A stretch of 64,000 nucleotides of DNA from Micropterix aruncella (Eukaryota > Arthropoda > Insecta > Lepidoptera > Micropterigidae). This document shows, one piece after another, positions 51,400 to 64,000 of this stretch (positions within the stretch are counted from its first letter, which is position 1; each line of letters starts with the position of its first letter). The notes below the pieces were generated by a model. It saw only the letters and a list, made by a program, of their open reading frames with translations, searched no databases and had not been told where the DNA came from. Where the stretch lies: contig OX155972.1 of the NCBI GenBank assembly GCA_944548615.1, forward strand, positions 10,785,161-10,849,160, given 5' to 3'. A program made the position numbers and the translations under genes.

Positions 51400-52580
51400 G
51401 AAAACATCACAGAAGACATTACTCTTTCATTGCGCCGAGATTTTACGAGTACCATCTGATTAATATGGAAATAAAAATGAATTTGACATTTAGGGAATTC
51501 TAAAATAAATTAAAGAAGTGGTTATCGAATCATGACAGACTAACCATTTATCAAATGTTAGAAATAATAGTTTAATTAAACTTAGGTGCACAAATTATTG
51601 CCATATTTTTAAACATGTATGTTGAGTATATTTTAACCTTGAACAAACTACCAAAAATTATTTGATTTTTTTGTTATATATATATTATTTTGACAATGAA
51701 TTGTACTTTTTTGACTAGGTATTTTTATATTTAATCCTTTATTACTTAACATATATTAAATATTAATGGCTGTTTCTTTCTTTCCTCACATATAACTTTA
51801 TTTATAATATTTAATCGAATTTTATATTATGTTTATTGCCAATTATATAAAGAAATTGCATTATTTTATTTAGTTTTTTATTTTGCAGATCACATTTTAG
51901 GGCAATTTAGTGTTATTAGTTTTTTACTAAAACTTGTCCACTTGTAAATTAGAGTCCTGTCCACCCTAGAACGGCCAGTTGGGTGACAGAAACAAATAAG
52001 CAAAAGGTTAAGGTTTTGCCATCCGGTTCCTGTTATTTTTTAAGCAAATCAATGTTTTATAGTAATTAATTCCTAAATAAAAAATAAATAAATAAAATAC
52101 CAATTGGATATTCCATCCCTCATAGAATATTTGTCAAACTTGTGCCAATCCCTACCGGAAGCAACTCAAGCAACCGTACAGCTTTCAGTTGAATAGGAGA
52201 TTTCCTGCGATCACCGCCCCTCCCCCTACCCGCTCCCTGTACCCCTCCCTTTCCGGCCCTTATTCATCTCGATCAAAAGCAGGTGTTTCACGCCATCAAT
52301 GTTTGATTTGCCTCTATCAAACTGGAATCATATTTGCACGTCATCATTTGCTCGACATAATTCACCCGAACCCTAATTTCCAATTATACGTTAACGCACG
52401 AATGACCAGGGATGGATGAAATGGAAACAAAAATACATAAGATTATTCAACTGCCTCCTCCGTATTTACCTTAGCACGACGCTCTCCGGAAGGTTCTCGT
52501 CATCCACTCTTCTGCTTACATACATCGTACCAGGAATACGAAAAACCTGAAAATTATTGAAAAAAGTGATACTTTCGTAA
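51400..52580. other. AT-rich sequence with no recognised gene
   Basis: A 76-codon frame at 52189 is Pro/Arg-rich without motif. AAATAAAAAATAAATAAATAAA at 52075-52097 may mark a LINE 3' end belonging to the 51125 relic. Confidence 0.4.
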
Positions 52581-52584
52581 AATC

Positions 52585-52760
52585 AGGAGAGCGTTGTCAT
52601 CTACAACGGCCGAACCCGTCACCCCAGGGAGGTATAAAAAAACTCTAGTCTCCAAACACTAGTCTCCAGACTCCTTTAGCAATTAGTCAGAGTGCACAAC
52701 CGATTGGCGTCGCCGAACGTTGCGAAGCCGTCCAGTGGTGCCGGGATGCAATTCCGCCGG
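52585..52760 (+). repeat. Internally deleted, degraded family A copy
   Basis: GTTGTCATCTACAACGGCCG AACCCGTCACCCCAGG (5' end) jumps to CTCCAGACTCC…TTAGTCAGAGTGCACAACCG ATTGGC and CGTCCAG (3' half), so ~400 bp of the middle are missing. Confidence 0.65.
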
Positions 52761-53159
52761 AAAAAACCGGTCCACCAGCTTTGAAGCCTGAGACGCAAGA
52801 GTTTTACCCGGGGTAGCCTTCCACACGAGGAGGCGTCTGAATAGGAGCTGAATCGATCCGAGAACAAAATGAATCTTGTGGTCTAAGCTGAACAAAACCG
52901 TTCGCTACCATCTGGTGTCAGGTGAACACGCACAAAGTTTGCGCGCAATCGGCCGGTATGTTTGGGCATAGCCGCGAACATTTTGTTCGCACACTCGACT
53001 GACCGCTGGATACGCGACAGCGAGCACGCACTCGGTGCGTGTCTGCCCGCGCATACTTGTCAGGGGTCAGAATCTCCCATATAAAACTGTTTGGTATGGA
53101 AATATTGGGCCTTTAAGTACTGATTTATGGCTGTAACCAGGAAAGTGTCAATTGTATCG
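52761..53159. other. No recognised gene
   Basis: GC-richer than average; short frames (52676-52895) overlap the family A relic and have no motif. Confidence 0.35.
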
Positions 53160-53720
53160 ACCAGGAGGCAGCGGGGCTCTCCCCCTCTGGAAGAGGGCCT
53201 CCCCTCTTAACGGTGCTGTCCGTGGGCTGCTTCATCGCCCGAAGACGCCCGTATCGTATCGTGACGTCCCGTCCACCCCTGTAGGTGTGTGCCTTTTGCG
53301 GGTTCTCCCGGTCTAGATGCCCCCGACGGCGCCCCTACTGCTTTGTATTGATGTAAGTCGGCACCGCACATAGCCACATGGATACACTGCCACAAATCAC
53401 CAGGATAAATATAAATAACATTAATCTAGTATATAAGAGTAACTTAATTTGTAAAACTTTTTTTTTCTAATTATTTGTTAGTTTGTAAGCAATATGTAAA
53501 TAGTTTTTGATAACAAATAAACGGTTCACGGGGTTGCCGGAGGGGGTAGAAACCCGGAGAATCTTCCTCCCTGTTTCCGTTCGTTCACACCTCACGCGCT
53601 ACCCTTAGATTCGCGTGAGGTTGTCGTTGCACGACATCCCGGGCAGATAAAACGGCCCATGTTGTTAGAACTGCCCGGGTGGTGGGCGGGGTTTCTTCAC
53701 CCGAGTGTCACCGCGTAAAC
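53160..53720. other. GC-rich block of unknown origin with two hairpins
   Basis: CCTCACGCG/CGCGTGAGG (53589-53619) and CCCGGGCAG/CTGCCCGGG (53637-53679) form 9-bp stems. AACAAATAAACGG lies at ~53513. It may be the 3' end of a LINE or part of an LTR, but no coding relic decides this. Confidence 0.4.
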
Positions 53721-54500
53721 GTATAATAAAATTGTATCGACCGCGCATACGCAACGCGTGTACGACTTAAGTTCCAGCCACAGGCAGAGTTTACAGCGGC
53801 TCTTCCAGGTTAGTCCCTCTTCGAGAAGGCTGCCGGATGGGAGCTGAACTGTGGTTTCTGCCGACCTAAAAACATATACAGGCCATCAAGTCCAAGCTGG
53901 AAGGAACCGTTAGGAACCAAACTAAAAGTGGAACCGCACTTGCGAGTTCCGTATAGATGTTCGCGCAGGCCTCTACAATATTTAAAAGTTTAATGCGGTC
54001 CTATAGATACTTAGTCGATGGCAGCGATCATTGTCCTTCAGAGCCACGGAGCGTCCTACAAGAGAACAACGGAAGCCAAATTGTCCTGAATTAATTAAAT
54101 CGCTAGCCGTCGGCGGGTAAGAGAACTGCGGAAAGCTCACGGGAGGGAGGGGGGATGAAGGCCAAGAGGGGGGGGGGGACGACCATTCTTTGTGAATCGT
54201 TTCGAAATCTAATCGCCTCGCAGCATCTCAAAAAAGCGTTTACATTTAAAGCACGCTCGCAGCCTAATTGAATCGAATATCTGGAACGAAACAATTCCCG
54301 ACATTATTTAGCATTATCTTCTCGGGACGCCGCAGGGCTTAACTGCGCAAGCCACTGCCAAAATGAGGAAATCGGACGTTCTTCAATATGACCGAAACGT
54401 TGATTTTTACATTGCGCGACCCAACGACGGTACTCAATTTAATTCATTTATTTATTTATTTTATTTAATCTTCGGGAAACATACAGCGCTACATAAAATT
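53721..54500. other. No recognised gene; G-rich patch
   Basis: GGGAGGGAGGGGGG and an 11-12-G run lie at 54140-54178. Short minus frame 54103-54294 is not supported. Confidence 0.4.
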
Positions 54501-54503
54501 TGC

Positions 54504-54680
54504 AGCACCCGGTGGCATAGTGGTTAGGTCGCCTGATCTTACATTGTATGGTCCCGGGTTCGATTCTCGGGTGTGTCACTATTTCCCGTTGGGATCGAAT
54601 TACCGAATTTGCATTTTCATTTCTGTCGTTAAAATGCAATAACAAGACACACTTAGACACATATTACACGCACATTCGTT
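54504..54680 (+). mobile_element. tRNA-derived SINE, copy 3 (3'-shortened)
   Basis: Head CACCCGGTGGCATAGTGGTT AGG with A-box-like TGGCATAGTGG. B box in GGTCCCGGGTTCGATTCTCG. The body matches the other two copies through AAATGCAATAACAAGACACA, then diverges. Confidence 0.8.
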
Positions 54681-56080
54681 GACCGATTGAGTGTTTCCTA
54701 CTGTATATTATTTAGTCTTACATTATTTTATTACACGAAAATTCTCAAAATTTAATTGAATTAAATAAATTACAATCAAACTATTACTAGGATAGGAAAG
54801 AAGAGTGATGGGATATAGGATAGGATATAGGCATTTATATTATAGTTCATTGCTGTGTCTCATTTTCGTTCTGTTCGCTTACGAACTCTTCATATATGTA
54901 AATTATATACCAATTCCCTAAGTTGGCAAGTGAGCTATGAACAGCATAACCATACAGTACCAAGAAAAAATATATTATACTGTTACTTTATATATTGGCT
55001 TCTAACAATAGTAAAAAAATATATAATTTATATATTATAATTATTATTTCATTGTGATAATGAATATTTAACAACTATCATGATTTTGATTATTTTATAC
55101 TGTTCGTATTTTTTATAATAATCTTCTTTATTTGCAATTTTGATTTTTTAACTCTTTTAATTTCTTTTTATACTTTCTTTTTCACAATAATTACTTTACA
55201 TTTTTTCCCCAACTTTGTATTATATGTTTTTTGGTTTTTAAATTTTTGATTTATTATTATTATTATTTTGAATTAATGACTATTATGATTTTTTGACAAA
55301 GATTTTATTTTCGAAATGTTACTGTATATTTTTAAATGCTCTAATTAAAAAAAAGTGATTTTGCATTTTATTATTGTAACCTTTTTTATTATTTTTTTAC
55401 TATGTAATACATAAAATTGTCATTAACCTTTTAAATTCTTCTTATATATTACAAACTATATGATGTAAACCTAGTTTATAGTTTCTAGTTTATATATTCT
55501 AGCATGATACCAGAATCCTGGAGAAGGCTTGATGCCGGCATAGGTGCATCAGCCTGGTGCCAGTATTCTAACGACAGCCAGAAATCCCCCTACTAGCCTT
55601 TGATATTCTACCCCCCCCCCCCCCTCTCACCCAGTAAACGCCCAAATTTGACCGATTACATTTTTATCACATTTTGTATGAAGGAAACCGACTGCTGTCG
55701 GTAAGTTGTAACCGATCGGTTCGATCCACCGGTAACAGTTATGTACATATTGAAACGCAAAATGTATTGTATATTGCGCAAACCGACAGTTTTACGGAGA
55801 CCGACAGGTATGTTAGAAAACGGTCCTAAGTGAATTATCAGAGCGTTTATATGTAAATAACCTTCTACGTTGTATATTGAAGTACAATAATCGGTGTTTT
55901 AAACACGCAATTTCGAAAAACTTCGTGATTCCAAAACTCATATAGGACGGGGAATATTTTTCTAAGATAGGCCACAACCGTTTCACTGACCGGTAGGTGC
56001 CGGAGAAGAAACGAGGTGTGGGAGAACTAACCGACACAAACGCATGTTTCGAAAACAACGATAAAATTGTTTTTTTTTAA
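54681..56080. other. AT-rich sequence, no recognised gene; 14-C run
   Basis: 55611-55624 is a run of 14 C. AACCGA/TCGGTT words recur at 55685-55815 (CCGACTGCTGTCGG, AACCGATCGGTT). Minus frame 55813-56058 has no motif. Confidence 0.4.
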
Positions 56081-56144
56081 AGATACGGCTGCTCTTGAAT
56101 CATCAAACACCACTATACTACAGTCTTAATACAGGCCTAGGTCT

Positions 56145-56430
56145 ATAGTCGCCGCCATACAGACTAAGCCAGAAATCATTAGAATCATGACATCTCTTTC
56201 GCACTTTCATAACGTTACGATCTCTCACTCAGATCTGTAGTAAAGGTCATATCATGTCATGTCGCATAAAGAAATATCGATAAAATATTATCGATATTGT
56301 CGATATTATCTATTACACAGATCGATTTTTTTAATAATCACATCCTTTAAGTGGGCGATTCAGTACATCAAACTAAGCCAGAAAATCGAAAATCGATGTA
56401 CTAAACCGCTCACTTGAGGCTATTAAAAAA
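56145..56430 (-). repeat. Dispersed repeat family G, copy 2 (inverse)
   Basis: Starts CTATAGTCGCCGCCATACAG and matches 45550-45855 inverted. A similar CGCCGTCATACAAACTGATG block appears inverted at 56884-56905, so the stretch 56145-56905 is framed by this motif. The flanks together (…CAGGCCTAGGTCTATAGT / ACTATAGTGAGGCAG…) look like a split copy of the repeat also seen at 63595-63690. Confidence 0.7.
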
Positions 56431-56455
56431 CTCAAGTGAGCGGTTTAGTACATCG
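56394..56455. repeat. Perfect 25-bp hairpin with 12-nt loop
   Basis: CGATGTACTAAACCGCTCAC TTGAG (56394-56418) and its exact inverse (56431-56455), loop GCTATTAAAAAA. Confidence 0.92.
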
Positions 56456-56825
56456 CCATTAAAAAACATTTCGCTATTAAAAACATGTCGCTATTAAAAA
56501 ACTCAGCCGTCATAAATAAATAAATAAGTATGTAACTTATAACCTTGCAAATAACTTATAACGGTTTACACGCCATATTTCAATCACCAGACAATTACGT
56601 GATTAGTGAAATAGTGATTAGTGAAATAGTACGTATATATAATGATCGTTTAATTAGCTGATTAAAATGTATATTATTTATTGGGACACTTGGCTATTTT
56701 CGATATTTTCATATTTTCAAGTCTTGTGTTGCAATAAATAGCTGTTATAACATATGTTATAACATCTCAATTGTTATAACATATTGCTAATAAACCAAAC
56801 CAAATATAATAATGATATCGACCTT

Positions 56826-56905
56826 TAAATAAATTATTTATCGTCAAGCGACCGTCCCTACGTTCAATGGCAGGTACGAGGCCGCTCATCAGTTTGTATG
56901 ACGGC
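56826..56905 (-). repeat. RTE 3' UTR fragment (inverse of 44400-44480)
   Basis: Minus strand CGCCGTCATACAAACTGATG, then CCTGCCATTGAACGTAGGGA CGGTCGCTTGACGATAAATA. It matches the end of the RTE relic at 43905-44505. Confidence 0.75.
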
Positions 56906-57039
56906 GACTATAGTGAGGCAGTGCAATCCACATAGACCTATACTTTTTTTGTCCACGCAAGTTTCAAGAACGACGATGCGAGCGACACATCTATATTTAT
57001 TAATTTTATCTCTTTATTTGTCCATATCATACAATATTA

Positions 57040-57185
57040 ACATACACAAAGACACACAGACACAGACGCACACACACATACACACAGACAGACTTCAATC
57101 TAGAAATAGTCTTAATCGTAACAGTGGAGCTCAAAACCCAGATTTCCGTCTTCATCTCAAAAACATATTTCATTATGATTTTGAC
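57040..57185 (+). repeat. Family E 3' fragment
   Basis: CACACAGACAGACTTCAATC, then AATAGTCTTAATCGTAACAG and TTTCCGTCTTCATCTC. One TTAA only, so it serves as an unoccupied paralogous site for the MITE at 16081. Confidence 0.6.
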
Positions 57186-57230
57186 AACATCCCATAAATT
57201 TAAAATCTATTTTTTCTCATCTATATTATA

Positions 57231-57861
57231 CATATAAAACAAAGTCGGGTTTGTTCGAACACTTAAAACTGTAGAACGGCTGAACCGATTTTCATGGTTT
57301 TTGATTTGTTATATTTGTCCCCGAATAACAGAATAACTATTAAAAACGAAAATTCAAAAATTTTCGAAAAATTAAAATAAAAGAAATAACATTTTCCCAT
57401 GCAAAATTTAAATCCGTGCTTTTCTCATGGTACGTGGCATGTTCACGTGTCGGCAAATCATCCGCTTTATTTGTTCTTGGGCCTGATAAAAAAAAACAAA
57501 AAATGTCGTATATCACAAGGTGCTTCAATGAAGAGAATTAAACCGAGTGCATCCCATGCTGCACAATATCTAAATAGTTTAATTCAATAATGTCTTTCTG
57601 ACACGCAATTGGTATACTTACTTATTTTTTGTTCTTTTATATATCCTTTTGTGTTATTATCTTAATAAACAAGTGAACTTAATATTTATTTTGTATTCAT
57701 TGTATTACTTTCATAAAATCATAAATTAAATTCAGGTAATCTTTTTTTTTTTTTTTTTTCATTTTTTTTTAGAGAAGAAATACGTTTTTTTAAATATTAA
57801 AATATGTAACGAGACATTCATTGACTGTTAGGCGGTACGAAGTTCGCCGGGTCAGCTAGTA
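57231..57861 (-). repeat. Dispersed repeat family B, minus copy
   Basis: Minus-strand start ACTAGCTGACCCGGCGAACT TCGTACCGCC and end TATAATATAGAT (57231). Contains AACGGCTGAACCGATTTTCA on the plus strand. A long T run and an inversion-prone AT section lie at 57740-57770. Short frames inside are not genes. Confidence 0.7.
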
Positions 57862-57864
57862 ATT

Positions 57865-58180
57865 AATGAAAGAGTCTGGATTCCTACACTTACCGCTGCA
57901 TCGGTGGTGCTGTACAACAGCAAACAATATTCACTCCAATAAGCGAGTATGAAATTAGATCTGACGACGTCACGCCTTGGTTGAATTGCTCCGGAGGAAA
58001 TGTGACCATTCGTTTGGTGCAATGTACCCAAATTTTACACACACACAGTTGCATCTCACACATGACTTATATGTAGTAATAGCCCGTGTTGGAGCTTATT
58101 TTATAATTGTTCAGCATGTCTCTCCCAGAATGACGTAAAAAATAGCCACTTGAACGCAACGCTTCACTTCCGTTCGATAC
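57865..58180. other. No recognised gene
   Basis: Mixed composition without repeats or motifs that I can place, except possible family E sequence near the right end. Confidence 0.35.
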
Positions 58181-58302
58181 ATAGACACACAGACAGACTT
58201 CCATCTGGAAATAGTCTGAATCATCTCAGGGGCCTTACAATAGATATTTCTGTCTTTATCTCGAAAAAAAAATACGCATTCACTACTTTCTCTTTTCGTC
58301 GG
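58180..58302 (+). repeat. Family E 3' fragment
   Basis: CACACAGACAGACTTCCATC, AATAGTCTGAATCATCTCAG and CACTACTTTCTCTTTTCGTC match 17110-17235. Confidence 0.6.
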
Positions 58303-58306
58303 TTAT

Positions 58307-58341
58307 TCATCATTCATCATCATCATCATCATCATCATCAT
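58307..58341. repeat. (CAT)n microsatellite
   Basis: About eight consecutive CAT units after two CATT variants. Confidence 0.9.
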
Positions 58342-58344
58342 TTG

Positions 58345-59690
58345 TTCATTCCATAAAAGCATTTCACAATACTGAGGAACATGTCAAATTTTACAATCAT
58401 AACTTACCGGATGATATAACCGCTTTGATTAATAAAAAAATTAAAAAAAAATAATTGTAATCAGAGGTGATTACTTTAAAATAGTCAAATTTACAAAATA
58501 ATCAATAATCAAACAATAAATAATAATCAATATAATAAAAAAGAAAAATTCTGAAACATGCGTAATTAAAAACAATGTCAATAAAATCTTAGTGCAAAAG
58601 TATAGTCATAATATGGTTATTTATAATCAAGCAATTGTGAACGCAATATCATAAAAGTCGTCCAGTTTGTGTATTGGGCCGGGAAGAATTTTTAATATCC
58701 CATGCGAGGTCTGTCTATTTTTTGCCTATGGTATTTATTAAATATTCAGTAAAAAATGTTTATATGAAAACTTTGGGAGCACTAAACTGCTAGCACTTTC
58801 TTGAAGTCATGAAAGATACAGCTCATAGGGAAAAGATCGTGTCTCCATAATATTCTAGTACCAAGCGATTCCTATAAAAGAACGTAAGAAGCGTATCGAA
58901 ATCAGGGTTATTGCTGCCTTTGCGGATTGGCTGTATAACATTTTTTGTTTACCATAAGGAATAATATTTTTAGGATTAGATTCAAATTTTATACGATTGA
59001 GTTTTTTTTGTGAACTCGAAGATTTGTGTTGACTTTGAATTTGTAAATATTCTTCAGTCCAGGTACATCGTGTTCTTCCATCGAACCCTAGATAAACGAC
59101 CACGAAGCCAGCAACACAGAACTACAAGGGCATCTGCCTGCAGGCTTGAATTATGCCGTATCCCGAGTTTATTCATCATTTGCCCAAAGACAATTAAATT
59201 TTATAGCACCCAAAATATTCAACCGTCTTGATGACGACATAAAAAAATGAAAGTACCTTTTTATTCAATAAAAAAATAAAAAATGGCTTCCTGACGATAT
59301 AGGTCGTTCAATGACAGAGAATGATCTTCTGCAAATCATCTCGTAATAATAATATACCTGCATAAATTTGATATAAGATAATAAACATGTATGTATATGT
59401 GTATATAATGTGTATATATGTGTATATGCATGTGTTTGAGTACCTACGTCAGTTATGATTCTCCACCCAAGTCTGAAAATAAATCGTATGCCCATATACA
59501 GGCTACATATATTCGGCCTAGTTGGGCATGCGCTGAGCATGGTCATGTAAATGTGGGTCGTCGTTTACTTCGCACCATTACTTGGTATGACCATTTTAAG
59601 AATTCCGCATGTTATGTTTAAAATAAATAAATAAAATAAAAAATCGTAATAATGTGTTTTAGAATTTTATATGTATCAATTAGGTCCAAT
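58345..59690. other. AT-rich sequence with no recognised gene
   Basis: Short frames at 58855-59103 (minus) and 59010-59231 (plus) lack motifs. (TGTATA)n-like run at 59390-59425. Confidence 0.4.
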
Positions 59691-59694
59691 CTTT

Positions 59695-60003
59695 GTCTTC
59701 TTTATTTGAGAGTATTAATTCCAAGTAATTCCAAGCGATCTTCTTAATTCCTGTTCTTCAGGCCCACTGGCATTTTGGTTGCCCTTCGCTGCACCTTTTC
59801 CAGGATATCTACATTTTTGCATAAGTAGGGGTTCCAGAGCTGATAGTCATACTAAAGAATAGGTCTCACATATGCCTTGTAGATCTTGATAAAAACCTCT
59901 ATTGATAAATATTGGAAAGCCTTCCTTATTAGATAGAGAGTAGAGTTAGCTCTTTTAGCAATTGCAATTACGTGTTTCTCCCATTTGAGATTATCAGTAT
60001 TAA
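59695..60003 (-). pseudogene. CR1-like reverse transcriptase C-terminal relic
   Basis: Minus frame reads DNLKWEKHVIAIAKRANSTL, YLIRKAFQYLSIEVFIKIYK, AYVRPIL*YDYQLWNPYLCK and NVDILEKVQRRATK…GLKNRN*EDRLELLGINTL. The YVRPILEY…WNPYL…LE.VQRRATK signature is that of the RT thumb/C-terminal region of CR1/Rex1-like LINEs. Two stops (at Glu and Tyr positions) show decay. Confidence 0.8.
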
Positions 60004-60639
60004 GCCGAGATCATGTAGACGTGTTCGTTATCATACAAATCAACATCGTGGAACTTCATTGGCAACACAACAGAAATAAAACCCATCACATCCAACCGAT
60101 AATACCACGTACGGCTAAGCTCCAGGCGATTAATATCTACATAGACTAACTTTTGAATAAATTTCTTCAAAAATAAAAAGGCGAATAAATCATTGATATT
60201 TTCGAGAGTTTCATCCGGGTGTATCTGTTTTAATACTATATACGAACATTTTTGCATGCAGAGTGAACTTTTCAATGCTCCCAGTTCCTTGTCTTGGACT
60301 TTGCATTCCTAGAAGGCTGAAAGGGGTCGGGCACTGCGTACGTTACCCCTTTATCCGGAGTCAGTGACGTCACGGGCCACATCTGTTTGGTAGCTGCCTA
60401 ACGACCTATTTATTAAGTGTATGTCCCATGAACGTCCGCGTCGCCTCTACCCTCACTCGTATTATTTGTCCTCTTCTACACAACATATGCATGCATTCAC
60501 ATAATAGTCAAGCTTCTAGGTCGTTTGATAATAACGAAGATTTAAATTGGGATAATATCCATAATTTAAATAATGTCCAAAATTACAATAATAAACGAGA
60601 AAAACTATGATGTATGCAATAATATAAATATAATATACT
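60004..60639. other. No recognised gene
   Basis: A 91-codon minus frame (60000-60275) and a 60-codon plus frame (60428-60610, Asn-rich) have no recognisable motif. Confidence 0.4.
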
Positions 60640-61428
60640 AGCAGTTGCTTTGCGAAAATTTTCGAATCGATTTGTTAAGTTAAGTAGGGTGTCGTTTATT
60701 CGCCTTTTTAGAGGCTACCTTTAGATATATAATGCAAGACATCCCTCCTCAGATGCACTCTACGTATCTCGTAGACGTACGCGTCTTGTTCCTAACCACC
60801 CGCGCCGCTTTCCGCTGAACGCTGACCTTGCTGGGCCAGCAGCCACTGCCGCCTGCTAGGTATTTCGATGTGCTTGCACGCGTTACTAATGTCATGATAT
60901 CTCTTACCTATACAACCTCAAAACGTACAGCAAATGGCTAATTTTATCTCTATTTAACTCCCGTGATAATGGATTAATTTATTTTTATAAGAATTCTTAT
61001 TTTTTTGCTAATGTGTTTAAAAAACACTGCCTTATTATTTTCCTATTGTTTGGAGACATACAAGCAGTTATTATAGCTGAAATTTAAAAGTTGAATGTAT
61101 GCTGTCTCCTACTTTTTAAAGATCTCCTTAAGGCCGATGTTTTTGTTAGATATTGTTTTCACATGTATCAAACCGTCTCCACAGTGCCCGCCGATAAAGC
61201 AACTCACAAGAAAATGTTTGTCCGACTTGATTTATTAATGTCGTGATTTCGTATTGAAAACCAATATTTATCGCAATCAATTATAGCCTATTGCACTCAT
61301 CGATAATGGAGCTAATTATTAGTGAGAGAATTTTTGAAATCGGATGAGTAGTTTCGGAGATTACTGGGACATACAAACTTATAACCATACAAATTTATAA
61401 ACATTACTTCTTTATAATATCAGTATTC
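60640..61428 (+). repeat. Dispersed repeat family B, plus copy
   Basis: Starts TACTAGCAGTTGCTTTGCGA and ends TTGAAATCGGATGAGTAGTT…CTTCTTTATAATATCAGTAT. It has a GC-rich internal section (60780-60865). Confidence 0.6.
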
Positions 61429-61980
61429 ATTGTGTCATATTGCATTATATGAAATCGTAAAATATCATGGTTGCAAAAAAAGTCATGTAATGTCTTCAGG
61501 GTTCATCCGTGTATGTTTTCCGTTCTTTTATTTTCGGAAAATGGGCACTTTAGTTGTGTAGCTCCTAAACTCCACAATTACTTTCAGGATAAGTTAAAAC
61601 AATGCAAAAGCTTACATATGAAAAAGGGAAAACTTACTTTGTTGCTGTTTGAGACCGGCAGGGAAAATGTAGCTGAAATTATTACACATATCCTCGTTTA
61701 AAACGACGTTATCAATTTAATTTAATATTACAATTATATATTACTAATAAATACGTGTATGTAAATGCAAATGTATGTAAATAATAATAGTATGTAAATA
61801 ATACAAGTAGGTAAATGTATATATTTATATATAAATGAGAATAATATATGTATAATGTTTAATATTATATAAACATGTAAAATATCACCATAGTCCTACA
61901 ATTGCAGTATAAAATTACGTGCGCATCTTAATTTAAAAGAAAAGAATCTACCCTAGTACGGGCATTAACCTAGTTGGGTA
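61429..61980. other. No recognised gene
   Basis: A 76-codon frame at 61471-61701 (FSCVAPKLHNYFQDKLKQCK, KLTLLLFETGRENVAEIIT) is compact and hydrophilic and could be a remnant of an LINE ORF tail, but this is a weak impression. The rest is AT-rich, with ATGTAAATAA-type repeats at 61740-61830. Confidence 0.3.
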
Positions 61981-62180
61981 NNNNNNNNNNNNNNNNNNNN
62001 NNNNNNNNNNNNNNNNNNNNNNNNNNNNNNNNNNNNNNNNNNNNNNNNNNNNNNNNNNNNNNNNNNNNNNNNNNNNNNNNNNNNNNNNNNNNNNNNNNNN
62101 NNNNNNNNNNNNNNNNNNNNNNNNNNNNNNNNNNNNNNNNNNNNNNNNNNNNNNNNNNNNNNNNNNNNNNNNNNNNNNNN
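61981..62180. other. Assembly gap (200 N)
   Basis: Exactly 200 N, a placeholder size, so the true distance is unknown. Confidence 0.98.
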
Positions 62181-63556
<1,376 letters not shown>

Positions 63557-63594
63557 AAATATTACTATTATATTATCTATATTATATTTTTTTA

Positions 63595-63690
63595 AGACAC
63601 GGCTGCTATTAGACAATCTTTACTAGACTACTGCCTTGACACAGGCCTACGCCTAGTGAGGCAGTATAATCCACATAGGTCTGTACCTTA
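63595..63690 (+). repeat. Dispersed repeat fragment shared with 56080-56150 and 56903-56945
   Basis: ACACGGCTGCTATTAGACAA, then ACACAGGCCTACGCCTAGTG AGGCAGTATAATCCACATAG. The two parts occur on either side of the 56150-56903 block. Confidence 0.6.
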
Positions 63691-64000
63691 TTTTTATTAA
63701 TGATCCCTCAGCCGATTGACAAGTTGCTGTCCCAATTTTTTTTAGTAAAAATTAGTAAGAAAATTGAATTACGACACTGTCTCATCCAAACATTAATTAC
63801 TGCAAAACCACTGTACCCATAATTAAAATAAAACATATTAATATAATAAAATAAAACAAATTTAATCAAAATAAAATTTAAACAGGGCCGTCATGCTGAA
63901 TCGTGTTGTGGCCGATATCGGCCAATCGGGGCCTGAGGGGTTAAGCACTTTAGTTACTTCTACCTACTCCACTACTAGTTTTATTCAATAGTTGGTAATT
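63691..64000. other. No recognised gene
   Basis: AT-rich sequence; no supported feature. Confidence 0.4.

Noticed and set aside
55611..55815. Another copy of the TCGGTT minisatellite
   Set aside because: AACCGA/TCGGTT words recur, but there is no fixed period or array.

Overview
The window is an AT-rich animal nuclear sequence made almost entirely of transposable elements (TEs) and their debris. It looks like an insect or other arthropod. The evidence is the mix of element families: BEL/Pao LTR retrotransposon, Jockey/CR1-like and RTE-like LINEs, Penelope-like GIY-YIG sequence, piggyBac, mariner, Tourist-like MITEs and tRNA-derived SINEs. No ordinary single-copy host gene, rRNA, tRNA or CRISPR array could be supported. 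The order of insect cannot be decided from the sequence alone.

Layout. 1-2757: 3' part of a LINE, inserted into a BEL/Pao pol gene whose C-terminal half (2758-4650), polypurine tract and 3' LTR follow. 5990-8370: short repeats and a 5'-truncated Penelope-like element bounded by 45-bp inverted repeats. 8719-17560: repeat mosaic with the first copies of a ~675-bp SINE-like family (called A here), piggyBac-like MITEs and LINE tails. 17683-24205: the most unusual object, a ~6.5-kb composite. Its inverted termini match those of the Penelope-like element at 7.7-8.3 kb. Inside them lie two minisatellite arrays built on a GGTTAAAANTAACC dyad, and between the arrays is an intron-containing minus-strand gene. 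Six exons of that gene can be joined in phase; they encode a SAM domain followed by a conserved but unnamed body. The last exon is cut by a SINE. 24.3-29.6 kb: inverted repeats, nested family A copies and a TIR element. 29.6-35.3 kb: a LINE with both ORFs intact (PHD-finger ORF1, endonuclease/RT ORF2), apparently young. 35.6-61.4 kb: more family A copies, mariner, LINE, RTE and piggyBac relics, twin Tourist-like MITEs, TIR elements with internal hairpins, and long low-complexity stretches. 61.98-63.56 kb: a 200-N gap, (TA)n and a near-perfect palindrome that looks like an assembly or sequencing artefact.

The LINEs are the likely source of retroposition machinery for the A family and tRNA-SINE copies (11-15-bp target duplications for A). 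The TTAA and TWA MITEs depend on piggyBac-type and PIF/Harbinger-type transposases respectively; only a piggyBac C-terminal relic is in the window. The captured SAM-domain gene inside Penelope-type termini is the main lead for something not previously described.
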